A stretch of DNA of 64,000 nt from Panulirus ornatus (GCF_036320965.1 NC_092279.1:17407241-17471240), one strand, 5' to 3'; numbered from the stretch's first letter, positions 32,345-45,604 are shown. Made by a program: numbers and translations. Notes: a model not told the origin generated them from the sequence alone.

Positions 32345-33864
32345 GGAAAGAAGTAAAGATGGAGAGCGAAAAAAAATGAGAGAAGAAAACGATATGAAAG
32401 AAAATGTGAAATATTGAATAAAGTAGAGTTAGGATACAGGAGGGAGGTAGAGAGTATGTGATGAAAGGCATCGGATATAATGGAAGAAAGTGAGATTGTA
32501 GAAGAAGACAGGATAGAACAGAGATCGAGTGGGGCGAGTGGTCTTTAAATGACGGTTAGCGGAGCTGCATTCCTAAGATTCCTTCCAGTGGTGTTGTCGC
32601 TATGCCAAGCTAGGCTAGGCGCCGCTGTTTACTCGCGCCGAGGACATTCGCTTGGGGGTAGGGGGGTTAAGTCTTACCCGGCGGGAGTGGTCCGTTGAAC
32701 TTTTGGTTGGAGCTGATAAGTGACGTGGGGCTTTGTGGAGTCCTTATGACTCCTGATGTGAGATGAGAGACAGGTAGGTGTGTTCAGTTCAAGGGTACGT
32801 GCCGAGTGAAACTGTACACCGGGACCTGCTTGAAAGATGCTTAGTGGATGATGTGATAAAGTAGATGAAAGGAACGTTTGAAGTACGGTACTAAGTTGTT
32901 GATGTATGTAAGATACTAAATCTCTTGTATCATTCAATGTTGTATCATTGAAACATTTGTGATTGGAGTTGGTATTATGTCAACAAGATGTTCTTGAATC
33001 TTCTGAATATCTTACTCACACGAAGCATTATGCATCAGAAGCAAGTACTTCGATACTTTAATAGCAGCAGGTAAGGGTTAAAGAAAAAAGTAAATATGTT
33101 TCAACTCCTTGTTTTTGAGAGTTTATTTAAGGCGGCAGTCCGTTCTCATGATTTATGTGATTTCTGCATAATCTTTGATTGTCGTTATCAAGAGAATGTT
33201 GCATCTCATGGGACCCAGTGAAAAATAGAGATAAGAGGACTTAATTGAAGCCAGCAAAGGATTCGATCAAGATCAAACCAGTATAGAGCATCGCATACCT
33301 GATGGTAGACGACCAGTGTTCAAGGCTAGACAAGAGAGGTTCTAGTTCAAAGTTGATCGGACGAATTGTCGATCCTTTTTTTTTTTTTGTTAGAATATTT
33401 TTGTCGCCGTGCTTAAGTAGGCTACTCAATTCTTCCTTGATATAGAATGGTGTTTGGAATATTTTGGCAGCTTAAAACCTGATAATTATCGTATCTTTAC
33501 TGGTATAATCCGATTTAACGAAGCTAAGCCGACTCGAGCCACAACACTCAGGGGTTAAGGCGTGCCTTTCTGTGTACCAATTATTCGAGTATTATTTACT
33601 GCCGGTGTGGGGGGTATCAGACGTTCTGAGATTCATCATATCAGATTGCGCCAACGTAGCTTTGTGCCTGATTGACCACAGACGACTGTTTGAAGAAGAT
33701 TTAAAGCATTTCCTGATCATCATGCAAGGTGCGGGGATTCACCCCGGTTTTACTTGATTTGCGTTGTAACCACGGAATATGGCCTAAGGTGACGTGTACA
33801 GAGTGAAGAAGAATACGGTTGCTTTTTAGTCTTATTTCCAGTTTTCCTGACAGCTTATCCGCTA

Positions 33865-33866
<2 letters not shown>
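32345..33866. other. No supported gene
   Basis: A donor-like CAG followed by GTAAGG at about 33069-33075 has no matching acceptor upstream that I trust. No domain or RNA is seen. Confidence 0.4.

Positions 33867-33906
<40 letters not shown>
33867..33906. repeat. (CA)n microsatellite
   Basis: Twenty CA units. Confidence 0.96.
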
Positions 33907-33907
<1 letters not shown>

Positions 33908-34215
33908 CTTGGAAATTTGTTCGATTCATTTATATTTTGATTCTATTTGTCGTATACCCATGCACTTCCCCTCTAAATTACGCATGCTGAATGAAGATTG
34001 AAGAGGATGCAAACGAGGGCTCTGTAGATGAGAAGTATCCCAACGCTGAAAACACCGAAGAACAGCGTGATAGACGAAAGATTAAACTAAGAGGCACAAA
34101 CACACTCGTACTTAACGAGAAGCGGCACAAAAGGTATGGCAGAAACGAATACAACGCCACCAATTGTAGACGTGCCGGAGACCTCAACAGCAGTCCAAAC
34201 ATGGAGTTTCAAAGC

Positions 34216-34218
<3 letters not shown>

Positions 34219-34287
<69 letters not shown>
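34219..34287. repeat. (GA)n microsatellite
   Basis: Pure GA array of 69 bp. Confidence 0.97.
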
Positions 34288-34288
<1 letters not shown>

Positions 34289-36180
34289 CTTCAGCTATTC
34301 ATCGATATACAAAGTGAACAGAGCTTAGCTAAGGTAGTTTCCTTTCCGAAACCAGCAAGGAACAACATTGGTTCAAACACTTCCCCGTACACTTCCATTT
34401 CAAACCATTCCCTCCTTGTCCTACCTCTTCTTCTTTTCCTCTTACCACTCTAATAAGAAAGAAAGAAAATAAGCAGGAGATACGTCGATATGTAAAGAGA
34501 AAATGCTTTTAAAGCATAGTCCCTGACCTACACAGTGTTTCCCTTACTTGAAGGGCAAGGGTGGGTAGAGTGTGCAAATTAATTCCACAGAGGAGCGACG
34601 TTGCAGGAAACGGAAGATAACATAAATGTCAAGCGGACGGACGACCTGTTCATTCAGCCTCCCACCGGCAGGTATAAGCAATAGTCTGGTAGACCAGGCA
34701 GGCCCATAACACTTAAGCTTGGTGGTGGCCTGATGACTATTAGACGAGGAGGATGATGGAGTTTGGTGATACGTGTGGGAGATGATGGTGGTGGGCATCG
34801 ATGATAGAGCAGTGGTTGGTTGAGGTTGTATTAAAAGTAAAAAGAAGAATCAAATTTGGGGAGTGTAAGATATTTTCGTGGCCATGGATGAGCGAGATGT
34901 TTATATACAACAGTTGCTTGGGCGTATCTCGTGCGGATGTGACCATACGCGACCAGGTAGTTTGTTGAGACAAAGCGTGCGGTTGTGACCGTACTGGAGG
35001 AAGTGGTGTGCTAAACCGAGGGAGTGTTGTTCAGGCGTGTGTGGTATGTGGGCGTCAAGTGTGGAGCTACAGGTGGAGCGACCGTGTCGTGAGGGTGGGT
35101 GTGCGCACGACTGTGGTCACGGCAGTAAGTAGGAGAGCGTACGTAGTCACTGGGGTGCGTAAGATGGGCGGGTTGTTGTTATACAGTGTGGAGGGCAGTG
35201 CGGTCGTGGGTGCATTTACCCCATGGTGCACGGCAGTACGATCAATCGGTGTTCCGGCCTTAGTGTTTTTACCTGACATTTATGGATCAGGTCAGTTCAG
35301 ATGCCTCGACATCAAGCCTCATTTGCAAATGGGTTAAGAATGTAGTCGTGGGCGCATATCAGTCTGTTCGTACATGTATTTTCGATGTTGTTGTCTCGGG
35401 CGTTTGACATGTCTGTGCCTTAAGCGTGGGAAGCAGACTGTGGTCATAGCTTGTGTTTCCATGGAAATTTGTGAAAGGGTTTGAATTTCCTTAGACATCT
35501 GGTGTAACATGGTTATCATCTAGGGAGATTCCAGTGCATCGTTTCGAAAGCTCTTTGCCGTATTTCCGACACGGATAATAAGAACACGAAGTGTATTCCC
35601 ATATCCTTATGGGACAATGTCATGACGATTCTCTCTCGAAGATAGAGAAGCTAAGGCATCTGTGCGTTCCGATGGGAGTTGAATATGTTTGACTGATTCT
35701 GTAATCATAGACTTCACTGCGATGACTTCAAATCTTTGGTTTCATCGAAGATAGCTGAGTGGAATTGAATTTTTTTCTTTCTTTTGTTGATGATGTTCCA
35801 TGACTTGCGCCTGCGTTCAACACACAAGCAAAGCTGTCGTCACCGTGGAGAGAAAAAGGCAGGGATGACATTCACGACTTGAAAACAAAACAATTGATGG
35901 TCCTGTTGAGAGGAGTTGTAACGGATCGATCATTGTCGGGTGCGGGGATCTGCAGCTGTTCACTGGTGCACAAGTGTGAAATGTATCGTGGCAACGCGTG
36001 GGGAACACCGGTCAGTACTTGGATGGAGGGTTTGATCCTTCGTTTGCACTGGAAAATAACTCCGAGTTCTGATAGCTGAGAACATGCAGGTTTGAATCCA
36101 CTGAGGAGTAGAGGTATAGAGAGAACAGCTTGTCGACCTGTCCTCTATAGTGGGACACATGTCAGTCCTAAAGTAGCCCA

Positions 36181-36182
<2 letters not shown>
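34288..36182. other. No recognisable feature
   Basis: Mixed sequence with several frames of 60-110 codons on both strands, none with a recognisable domain or splice context. Confidence 0.45.

Positions 36183-36211
<29 letters not shown>
36183..36211. repeat. (AT)n microsatellite
   Basis: About 14 AT units. Confidence 0.95.
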
Positions 36212-36214
<3 letters not shown>

Positions 36215-36412
36215 GGGTTCCAGCAAGTCGTGTCAGTTGAGCTGGGTTGTGGTTGACAGCGGGCTCGAGGTTCTGCCGCCATGAACGGTCAGATCGATCA
36301 GGTATCGGTAACGACAAGCTCAGTCGAAAGGCTAGGGCTGCGGGGTTAGAGAAGGGTCCCCGAAGCTCTCTCGGGAGCACCATTGTGGTTTGTGGTATGT
36401 GCGAGGGGGGGG

Positions 36413-36481
36413 AGACTGTGTGGTGGGCGACCCCGGGTGACCCGGCACGAATATTAGCATTCCCCGTGGGTGGGGGACCAC

Positions 36482-36488
<7 letters not shown>
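36413..36488. repeat. 12-bp inverted repeat abutting a CT array
   Basis: AGACTGTGTGGT (36413-36424) pairs with ACCACACAGTCT (36477-36488) across 52 bp. The right arm runs directly into the CT array at 36486-36561. Confidence 0.7.

Positions 36489-36561
<73 letters not shown>
36486..36561. repeat. (CT)n microsatellite
   Basis: Pure CT array of about 76 bp. Confidence 0.97.
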
Positions 36562-36563
<2 letters not shown>

Positions 36564-36921
36564 GGGTCGGCCAAGGATCAGGGGCAGGAATTGCTAATTA
36601 AACGCTCACCTTGGGCGGTACATCGCCGTAGTCCTCTGATAATTAATTCCCCGTTTTTCTAATCACATCCTTTACCTCAAACCTGTTAGATTATGCGATG
36701 AATAACTGTCTTCCTAAGTGACACGGAATTTCTGCTGCCGTCGTGTAAGAAGAATGAATTATAGATACCAGCGTATGAGAGTAGCAGATGATGAGGTACC
36801 ATGGTAAACGAATATAGTTTTAGATTTGGAATATCTGAATTTGCTTTGGTGTCTGATGCGGTTGTGTATCCCAAATATATTGTGTGAATGATTGATATAC
36901 ATAGAGGTTCTGCTTTTCCTT

Positions 36922-36923
<2 letters not shown>

Positions 36924-36953
<30 letters not shown>
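36924..36953. repeat. (GT)n microsatellite
   Basis: About 15 GT units, just left of the older LINE copy. Confidence 0.95.
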
Positions 36954-36955
<2 letters not shown>

Positions 36956-36961
36956 CGTTAC

Positions 36962-37262
36962 AGTAGTACTAGCATTATTTATATGGATGAGAGGCATGAG
37001 CTGCATATAAGACTGCGGAGGAGGTTGAGTGTGGTGGAAATGGAATTTTTAAGGACAATATGTAATGTAAGGTGATTTGATGAAGTAAGTAACCAAAGGG
37101 GAGAGGGAGAGAGATGTGTTGTAGTAAAATGAGTGCATGAGAGGGTTTACTGAATTCGTTTAGACATATGCAGAGAATGAGTGAGGAAAAATTAATTGAC
37201 AGAGGGGATATATGTGACAAAAGTGAGGGGAACAAGAGCAGGGAGACCACATTGGAGATGGA
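36962..37262 (+). mobile_element. LINE ORF2 C-terminal remnant, older copy of 26896
   Basis: It aligns at nucleotide level with 26940-27240. Both share GGACAATGTG/GGACAATATG, CAGAGAATGAGTGAGGAAA or a close form, GAGGATATATGTG/GGGGATATATGTG and AGGGAGACCA. It carries stops and small indels throughout, so the protein is dead. It ends at 37262 within the R-G-R-P-x-W-R-W block and lacks the 3' UTR. Confidence 0.75.
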
Positions 37263-37313
37263 TGTTATTTCTATCGAAACTTTAACAGTACACATGTTTC
37301 ACGGAGGGAATCC

Positions 37314-37315
<2 letters not shown>

Positions 37316-37362
<47 letters not shown>
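37316..37362. repeat. (AT)n microsatellite
   Basis: About 23 AT units. Confidence 0.96.
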
Positions 37363-37908
37363 GATTGAAAAGGAAAATTCATCAGGAAAGTCTGTGTTAT
37401 CATGAAATTCCGCCACTGAATACTAACTTGGGCTATTCCCGATTTCTCCGTCCATTGTTTGATGTTTTGAAGGTTAAGACGTGTTTAGGGTCTGTTTTTC
37501 GACGCATGTTTCGCCATCTTCCTGTCCTGTTTATTGTTACGTCTTGCCATCTGGGCCTTTTTATACAGGATGAGAAAGGTGATAGTGGAATTCAAATGTC
37601 AGAAATGTGTCCATTCCCACAAGGGGGAGGGAAAGTAGTTAGGGTGCAGCGGAAGCTTATCAGAGTGTAGTAGTAAAAAAGAAAAAAAAAAGTAATGTAC
37701 AAGGAAGTAAAAATCTGGTAAATCACTCCAGTAAAATCTAGCGCCATACAAGGAAGCAAGACCTGGTACAGACCGGACTCGCCCCAGACGGCGAGCGGAG
37801 CTGCGATGATCAAGATGTTGCCTGTGACCCCGGGAGACTTGCCTGGTCGACCGGAAACTCTGGCCGAGGCGGTGGTTGGTGTTAGGGACCACGGCGCTAT
37901 GGTTGGGC

Positions 37909-37909
<1 letters not shown>

Positions 37910-37978
<69 letters not shown>
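37910..37978. repeat. (CT)n microsatellite
   Basis: Pure CT array of 69 bp. Confidence 0.97.
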
Positions 37979-37979
<1 letters not shown>

Positions 37980-38415
37980 ACGGGGATCGCTAAGGGCAAG
38001 TCAGGTTAGTGTACTAGGTTATATTAGGCAAGTGACGTGTTCAAAAATTCTTCGGTATCGTGTGGGAAGTGTTGATTCGTATTGCTCGAGTAGCGTTCGT
38101 CCCAGACTTAAGATTGTAACCACGACTTGCAGGTGATCCTCTCTTGGCGGCTCGGAACAGGTAAGCAGTTTATCAACCAAGTTCCTGAAGGGCGAGTTTA
38201 AGGCTCGTAGGGGTGTAAGCCTAGCTCTTGAGGAGCGCAGGCTTGCCTCGCCAGTGGCGGATGGAAAAATTTGAACATCTACTCGGTGAACGGAAGGATA
38301 ATTCTCCTATGTAGGTGGTAGCTCCATCTCCTTTTCTTTGTATGAGTCATGGCCTTAATATTCATCGGGAAGATCAGGTTTATCAAGTCATGTTTTACCT
38401 CAAGATTTGCATTAC

Positions 38416-38417
<2 letters not shown>

Positions 38418-38467
<50 letters not shown>
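38418..38467. repeat. (GT)n microsatellite
   Basis: Twenty-five GT units. Confidence 0.97.
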
Positions 38468-38471
<4 letters not shown>

Positions 38472-39185
38472 TCATAATGTTTAAGGATTGGATCAGGGAT
38501 TACCAATTAGTATTATTTTTTAAAGGGATATTATACGTAGGACGTAGATATAGACGTAGATAAGATAGTGAATGGCTCGCCGGTACAGTAGTGGATAGTG
38601 GTGGACAGCAGTGTTCCATAAAGCTACGTGCTGACGGGCCTCATGAAGCTTGTTGACGTCACTGGTAGCCAGCTCTTCCGGCCTTTTGTGTACGTCCATT
38701 CCCCCATTGTCTTTTCATTCATAGCAGGCATCAAATCCGGTTCATGTGTGACGTCATAGTGTAAAAGTACCGGGGAGGATTGAGATCCTGATGGTGAAGT
38801 GAAGGCAGACGTGTGCGCGTTTGTTGTTGGTGATGTTGGTGGAGAGGGGTTGCCGGCGCACGGGCTGGCTCATGGGAAGAGTAGGAGGAGGAGGTGGGAT
38901 TGACCTGGAGGCTACAAGTGGGTCAGAAGTCTCCACCCCCACGGCTCTATTCCCCCCCCCCCAGTGCTGTAGGCTGATCAGGTGCTCCTGGCTGCCTGCC
39001 CACTCCGATAAGACTACACGCCTCCTATTTCCGAGGTAGGCCGTGTGCGGCTTGTCAGTATGCACGTAACAACCTATACAGATGTCATTTACAACACATT
39101 CCTCTCCTCCCGTTGCTTTTACTTTTGTACCTTGGAACTAATTTTCCTCGTTTTATTTTTCATCATACGAAAGCCTGCGTATTCT

Positions 39186-39187
<2 letters not shown>
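38468..39187. other. No recognisable feature
   Basis: Mixed sequence with a C-run at about 38954-38963. Nothing supported. Confidence 0.45.

Positions 39188-39266
<79 letters not shown>
39188..39266. repeat. (TA)n microsatellite
   Basis: TA array of about 79 bp, the longest pure AT array here. Confidence 0.97.
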
Positions 39267-39267
<1 letters not shown>

Positions 39268-41557
39268 CACTATGGCGCCCGAGAATTGAATCTAGGCTGT
39301 CTGCCTACTGTTGTCGGTGGCCTGGCTTCGGTTCTCGTGGCCGCGCCGTGAAATTAATTTACATCGGCTTTATGCGCCTGTGAATTGTATGAAGTGAAAC
39401 ATATTTGTTACGTTCGAATATCGGAGTGAGGGTAGGTTGTGTCCCTGGAAGAGCTTAATGACACGATCCTCCATGGGAATTACCTGCCCGAAGCCACGGT
39501 ATTGTCACCGAAGATCCAGCCCGGTAATTTCATAAAGTGCGCACTTCGTCAAAACATCTTTTAGGTTAATGGAGAATCTCGCTCCACTAAGTTCAACACA
39601 AGGTCTCCCCTTGGCCATTTTTGTTACCTGGTGCGTCGTCACCCACTGTGTGAGCGGTTAATCTTCCATTGTCCGGTAATGTGTAGGGCGCTGCAGCTGC
39701 CATTGTCCGCGACAGCTCTAGCTTTTACTGTGTTGGCCCAGTCGGTTGAGTTATTACTGGGGTACGTTCAGCAGGGGATGAATTTTCTGATTTCTTCCTG
39801 TTACGACAATGAGATACGGAATAGACCTACTTGTAAACAGAAAACATCGCTAGTTTTTATTTAGTCATGTAACTTTTGTTTCCAGTACTTTGGAATAGCA
39901 TTTGTTACATTACTTGAATTTTATGAAGTGTAAAATGAATTCTTAAGACTTCAGAAAATGCAAAAATGTATTTGATTTTTATTTTCTCGTCTGTACTAAA
40001 AAACCGTAATATAGAGGAAATGATTGAAGAGCTGATGTTTCATATTTTGTCCAAACGGATGTTACAGCTCGAGAAGGACAGACTAACAAGTTGATAAGGT
40101 TTGATCAAGATATTTATACTATTATGATGTGCATGTGCAGTTAACTTTAACACCGGCTTCATCTGCACACACTGATTTTTTTTAGTTATGAAATAGGTGA
40201 ATGCACATATCAAAAAAAAATAATAATAATCCAGTGTAAGTTTTTAATATAAGTACTCATGCAAGTTTATGAAATGCCCTTTTTTAGAAACATCGTCTTG
40301 AATGACGATAGAAAAACACTAGCGCACTAATTGTTTTCTCTTTGCCGTAGGTGATGTATCCGTAACAACGTTTGACTATTGAAGGTGGTGCACGTCTCCC
40401 GTAAAGGGCGGGGACAGACAGTGTAGGGCGCATTTGTAAGGTAATTTTACGTAGGTAGCTGGCCACACCTCTATGCTATTGCTACCGTTCCACGCCTTGC
40501 TACCGTCTCGCCCGTATCCTAGTCTCCTTGGAAGAAATGTGGAGCAAGTGTGTCCAGAGTTACAAGGTTAGCTGTGAGGTCAGTTCGGGGGATCAAGTAA
40601 ATTTCTTGGAGCAGTGAGGTTTCAGCTAGGCTGTGTAGTAGACCGCAGTAGGCTTTATTACATGTTTATTTATTAAATGCATGTGTCATTTTGCTGATTA
40701 ACTTTTTGTCGATATTGCCACTTGCGTTAGGATGCTCTTATTTCCTTAAACTTAATTTTGATATAAAGCTGGAAGGTTGAATGATGTTGGCCAAGTATTG
40801 CTGTACCAGTTTATTGTAAGTTTTGAACATTCTTGTGTGTTACAAAACTATAAGCTTCAAGTACTTTCCGTACGACACACGTCATGGAGCATTTCTTTTT
40901 TCTAGTGAATCTAGCCTTTCCTAACATTTCTAAGGTAATGCCACGAAGCTTGAGCGAACTCTTTAGCAAGCCGGCATCCACAAGCTCTGCAAAATGTTTA
41001 CCGAATAATGTCTTCTTCATAGTGGACAGTTGACCTGCTCTGCTCCCGCCTCACCTGGCGAGTGTAGATTTCACCAAAGTGACCAAGGAAAACTGCAGAA
41101 ACATGACCCTCTGCCGCGGAGGTCGGCACAGGTAGTTGGGTCGTCCCGGTAACCCAGAGTCCCGAGGGAAGGTCAGGCCGCGCGTGGCTCAATAGCCGCG
41201 CCCTCCAACGGGACTTTGATTCAAAGGTCACTCCTGCATGACCCCTCTGACGTCAGGCGGGAGACTGCCTTACTTCTATACCACGTAAACATGAGAGAAA
41301 CCACAGCAGGAAAGAGGGTAATTGTATGGCTTGAGCAACTCTCGGGAGTTAGGGGTAGGACTGTGGGAATGAGCTAACCTCAAAACACAATTAAAAAAGC
41401 ATTGTAATCTTGGAGAAAATATGTGGAAAGAAATGCTTGACAGTTAAATCCTGTTTTTGCCATTAGCGAGATTTCATGAATCTCTTTATTGTCTGTTACG
41501 ACGAGAAATGTTGTAAGAGAATGGATGATAATTTAATCAGGAAGTGTAAGCGTGTTT

Positions 41558-41558
<1 letters not shown>
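39267..41558. other. No supported gene; weak tRNA-like and acceptor-like sites
   Basis: A textbook-looking acceptor (CACTAAT, pyrimidines, TAG ending at about 40350) is followed only by short frames. GTGGCTCAATAGCC (about 41184-41197) and TTTGATTCAAAGG (about 41215-41227) resemble A- and B-boxes about 30 bp apart, but no full tRNA folds. Confidence 0.35.
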
Positions 41559-41609
<51 letters not shown>

Positions 41610-41706
41610 CATTATTGTTATTATGATTTATTATTTTTATTATTATTATTATTATTATTATGTTATTATTATTATTATTATTATGTTATTATTATTATTA
41701 TTATTA
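41559..41706. repeat. (ATT)n microsatellite, interrupted
   Basis: About 147 bp of ATT/TTA units broken by ATC, ATTG and ATG variants. Confidence 0.97.
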
Positions 41707-42320
41707 AAGATTTTTGTTCTTATAATTCCGATTAGGATGTAGGATTTTATCTCACGAAGTTGTGGTTATGGTGTTTATTCAGAAAATGATTCGCTAGTGA
41801 GGACGGTCAAATCTTCAGAGAGGATTAACAGTTTTGAAAATGGTCACATCTCTACTGGTGAATACCTGATGAAGTCCTCAGACCCGGACTGGGTCCAGGG
41901 TGTTAAGGCTGGGACGTTGGTCGACCCAAGCTGCTGTTGGAAGCCTCAGCCCGCAGTACCACAGGCCCTACAGCCAGGTTGTTCAAAGGCCTTTTTTTAC
42001 TTATCGATTTATTTTTGGATGAAGCGATGACTTTGCAAATTAGGAGCAAATAGGAAATGGTCGTATTAAAGAATCATCGAGTTAACGTATTTTCCTTTTT
42101 CTTATCAGACCCGATTAAACAAACTTTGGTATTCATTTTCGTACAAGAAGTAAAAGACTGTATAAGAAATAGTCAGTTGATAATGAATTGAATTTAGCAA
42201 CCATTGTTTGAAATGATGACCTGAGTTGACGTTTTTCTTAGAAATTGCTCCCCTGCTAGGAAAAGGTCAAAAGTATGGCTGGAGGAGCTCTTATTTATGT
42301 CATGCGCAGCGGCGACTTCC

Positions 42321-42353
42321 TGTGTGTGTGTATGTGTGTGTGTGTGTGTGTGT
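42321..42353. repeat. (GT)n microsatellite
   Basis: GT array with one TATG interruption. Confidence 0.93.
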
Positions 42354-43028
42354 CTCAGAGCACGTCATGCGCCGTAACATTGACCGCGGAATTTCGATGC
42401 GCGGGACGCATCAGTAATTCCCCTCCCGAGGTAGAGCGTAGACTGTTGATGTGAGGCGAGGGCTGGCGGGCAGATCTGTTACGCGTTATACATAGCTTTT
42501 CAATTTTGCTTATGTTCTTTTAAACCACCGCGCTATGTATGTATGGTCCGTGCGTAGGTCTTGTATAGTCCGTGTTAGGCACAATTGCTTTTTGGATTTG
42601 GTTTGATGTTCTCTGTAAACTTGCGCTTCAGCTGAATTAAGGTTGAAATAATTGTCAGCTTAGACGATAGCTAGCTATTCCGTTTCATCGTTCACGGATG
42701 AAAGTTTGAAAATCGTATATATATACATATATAATATACATATGCATATATTATACTGCCGGTGATTGTAATGTTAGGGGTAGAAGAAATCACCCACATC
42801 GACACTTGGGAAATATGGAGCGATGTTGGAACCAGCATCGAGGGACCATATTCGATTGAAGTGGACTGCCTCCGTATTTATACGCGACTAAACGTGGAAA
42901 ACCTATAAGTGATTCTGTTTGACAGCATAAACATAAATAGTCACAAGAGCAACTGTTGTCCTCTCTTTACGACAACACTCTGTGTGTGGCGAATTCTCTG
43001 TATGGCAGATAAAAGAAGCAACGAATGT

Positions 43029-43029
<1 letters not shown>

Positions 43030-43102
<73 letters not shown>
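43030..43102. repeat. (GA)n microsatellite
   Basis: Pure GA array of 73 bp. Confidence 0.97.
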
Positions 43103-43127
43103 CTTAAAATGATCCTCAGTCGTGTAC

Positions 43128-43215
43128 TAAGCCCCTTAGACCTGACCATTAAGGGGTCGGATCCACGGCCAGGCCAGGATACCCAAGGGTCGCGCCATCA
43201 TGTTCAAGGGGCTTA
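43128..43215. mobile_element. Foldback-family copy E with 10-bp terminal inverted repeats
   Basis: TAAGCCCCTT (43128-43137) and AAGGGGCTTA (43206-43215) are exact inverted termini of an 88-bp unit. Inside are a GACC/GGTC centre and one 21-bp arm unit at 43188-43208. It is the only copy with clear ends, and may show the minimal element. Confidence 0.6.
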
Positions 43216-43646
43216 TAGCCAGACGGGTAGTGCCGGATGTATGAGCATGCGGGCTGTGGTCCAACCTTTGCTGATGGAACACCACACCCCCAAGGCCAGA
43301 CTGACCGGATACCAGGGTGGACGGGTCCCCGGCCTCCGCTGGACCTAACCTTATTGTATTTAGGCATGTCGGGTGTCAGTTGCGTCGTGTCCTTGAAGGC
43401 TGTGCGGTGGAAAACACGTAAGGAGATCGTATGAGAGGTAAGGGTTAGCTCGCCTGGATCGTGAGTGTTGGTGCTGGCAGGTGAAGGCGTTGTAAACTTT
43501 TCTGTTAAGGTGAGTTGGTAAGGGTAGAGCGATAGAGATGTCGGCTTCTTGTCCTCTGGGATGTCGTACCTCCCTCGCCCTCCTACTGTTGTTGTGCCAC
43601 CTTCTTCGACTGACCATAGGTCTTTTGATGTATTTCCATTCAGCCA

Positions 43647-43714
<68 letters not shown>

Positions 43715-43728
43715 AGCAGCAGCAGCAG
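43647..43728. repeat. Compound (CA)n-(GA)n-(CAG)n microsatellite
   Basis: About 32 CA units, then AGAGAG and four CAG units. Confidence 0.96.
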
Positions 43729-44439
43729 TCGTATACTTTTTCCCCAGCTCATTACAGTGAATAAAAATTCATCGTACCCAGCTCACCGTGAGTCAGCAGC
43801 CAGCCTCCTGAAGGAGGACGGACCACCCAGGGCAGCTCGTGGGGGAGGAGGCGCCACAATCCCTGACTCGTACCCTTAAAGGAAGACGGCCCCTTACGCT
43901 CAGTGTCCTGTTCAAGACTGTTTGGCGATGGTGGGTTTGCCGCGGTGGAGGGAATGGGTCATGTCCTTCGCCTCTGAGGACGCAGGAGGGTTATTGCTGT
44001 ATTCAGTTGGACTCTAGGAATGCCAAGTAGGATCGTAAGGTTACTCGAAGCTACCGAGACACGTGGCATTTTGTAGGATGTGGAGGAGGGAAGGACTTAG
44101 GTGGGGGGATGTCACATTAAATTTAGTGAGGATATGGTCGGCCTGGATTGTGGAGTAGGAGGAATGGAGAGCTCAAGACTCCATATAGCGAATTCCAGGT
44201 GTGCATCAGATATTTATGTGAAGCAACTGACTGGCATCTTGTGGTGGCCACACAGGGACTGGAGAAGTTAGGTCTGGATCGTCCATTTTATATTCAGCAG
44301 AGAGGCGGTTCACAGCGTGGGTTCCCTCGACTCTGTTGTCATCTTGGCAAAACAACAGAAAGGTTTCCATTTGATGATGACGATCCTGAAATTATGTTGT
44401 AATTGTTAGGGACGATGAAGATGCCAAGTGGTTGGGCGC

Positions 44440-44444
<5 letters not shown>

Positions 44445-44485
<41 letters not shown>
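44445..44485. repeat. (AG)n microsatellite
   Basis: Pure AG array of about 41 bp. Confidence 0.96.
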
Positions 44486-44489
<4 letters not shown>

Positions 44490-45031
44490 GAGAGAGTTAT
44501 ATCACAGCCCCGGCGCCTTACCCGACGCCCTTTGGCCAGACTTGATGGCTGACGCTCTATTTAAACACGATTGTGTGCTATCCGTGCGTGAGCATGCAAC
44601 TAACACATTCCACCGACCATAAACATTGATACGTGCTTGAGGCGAGACCATACAATTAGCATCTGTAGGTACGACGCCCTCTGCCCAAACAACCACCTCT
44701 GGATACAACAGCCTCCTCTGTGATCAACACAGTGGTCATGTGACTTCCGGCCACGACAAAGCTCCCACACCTCAGTCACGTTTCGTGACCTGGCTAAGCA
44801 CACGTGTTGAGAATACGGGACGGTTGCGAGGTGGGCTATACATATTTTGACGTGACTTGACTGGCACCGCCGGAAGAAGCGTATGTATTTCGAGCTCCGG
44901 GCCACTGCTGGATGGGAGGTGCTACGTAATGATTCCTCTGTCAGATGTCGGAGTTACATGTGTCCTAAGTTCATACCATTTGGAAGGGTTGATGGTATGT
45001 ATACATGTGTCTCACGCACGCTGACGGCCGG

Positions 45032-45135
45032 CTGGAAAAGACGAGAGACGTGTGTCGTAAGCTGCCGCTGGAAAAGACGAGAGACGTGTCGTAAGCTGGC
45101 ACTAGAAGACGAGAGACGTGTGTCGTAAGCTGACA
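45032..45135. repeat. Three-copy minisatellite, 34-36 bp
   Basis: Units start at 45032, 45068 and 45102, each with GAAAAGACGAGAGACGTG or a close form and TCGTAAGCTG. Lengths are 36, 34 and 34 bp. Confidence 0.88.
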
Positions 45136-45604
45136 CCAGCAAGAGGAGGCTTAGAGATGCTTCTTGCGTCAGAAGATGATCGCAGTGTTACGAGAGGTTG
45201 GTAGTATTACCTCTCGTCGTCGTGAGTTCACGTCTGTGGAGGAGGATGGCGACACGTACGTCCTAAGGGAACGGACGCCTCCGCAAGAGGTCAGAGGTGA
45301 CGAGTGTATATCATAGGCCCACTGTAGTCGGAGGCCAGCGCTCGGGTGATTTTGTCAGAGCTGACGACTCTGGGGATGATTGAAGTTACGTTTAAAGCTT
45401 ACGCCACTGGTTGAGGAGATCGAAGGTGAGGGTTTCACAAACTCGCCGCAGGAAGTAGTTGGAGTTATGGACTGTATTACGTGTGTGGCGTGCCTCACGG
45501 TACATGTTGGGGATGGGAGAGAGAGGGAGGGTAAAGTTGCTACAGCTTGTTAGCGTAGGTTGGAGAAACACGCCGGAGGCGGAGAGGAGGGAAGATGGTC
45601 ATAA

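Noticed and set aside
37552..37670. Acceptor at 37568 followed by two open frames, one with a C-x-x-C pair
   Set aside because: The peptide is too short to assign, the frame also extends upstream through the acceptor, and there is no second exon.
39188..39366. Sequence right of the TA array (TTCACTATGGCGCC...) as a fourth SINE
   Set aside because: The order of A-box-like and B-box-like words relative to the array is reversed compared with the SINE at 27609, and the match is short.
40325..40385. Textbook acceptor with branch point (CACTAAT ... CCGTAG)
   Set aside because: All frames after it close within ten codons and no upstream donor can be tied to it. Such sites are expected by chance in 64 kb.
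41180..41232. tRNA-like A and B boxes
   Set aside because: The D- and T-arm-like hairpins are weak and there is no acceptor stem. Not supportable as a tRNA or SINE.
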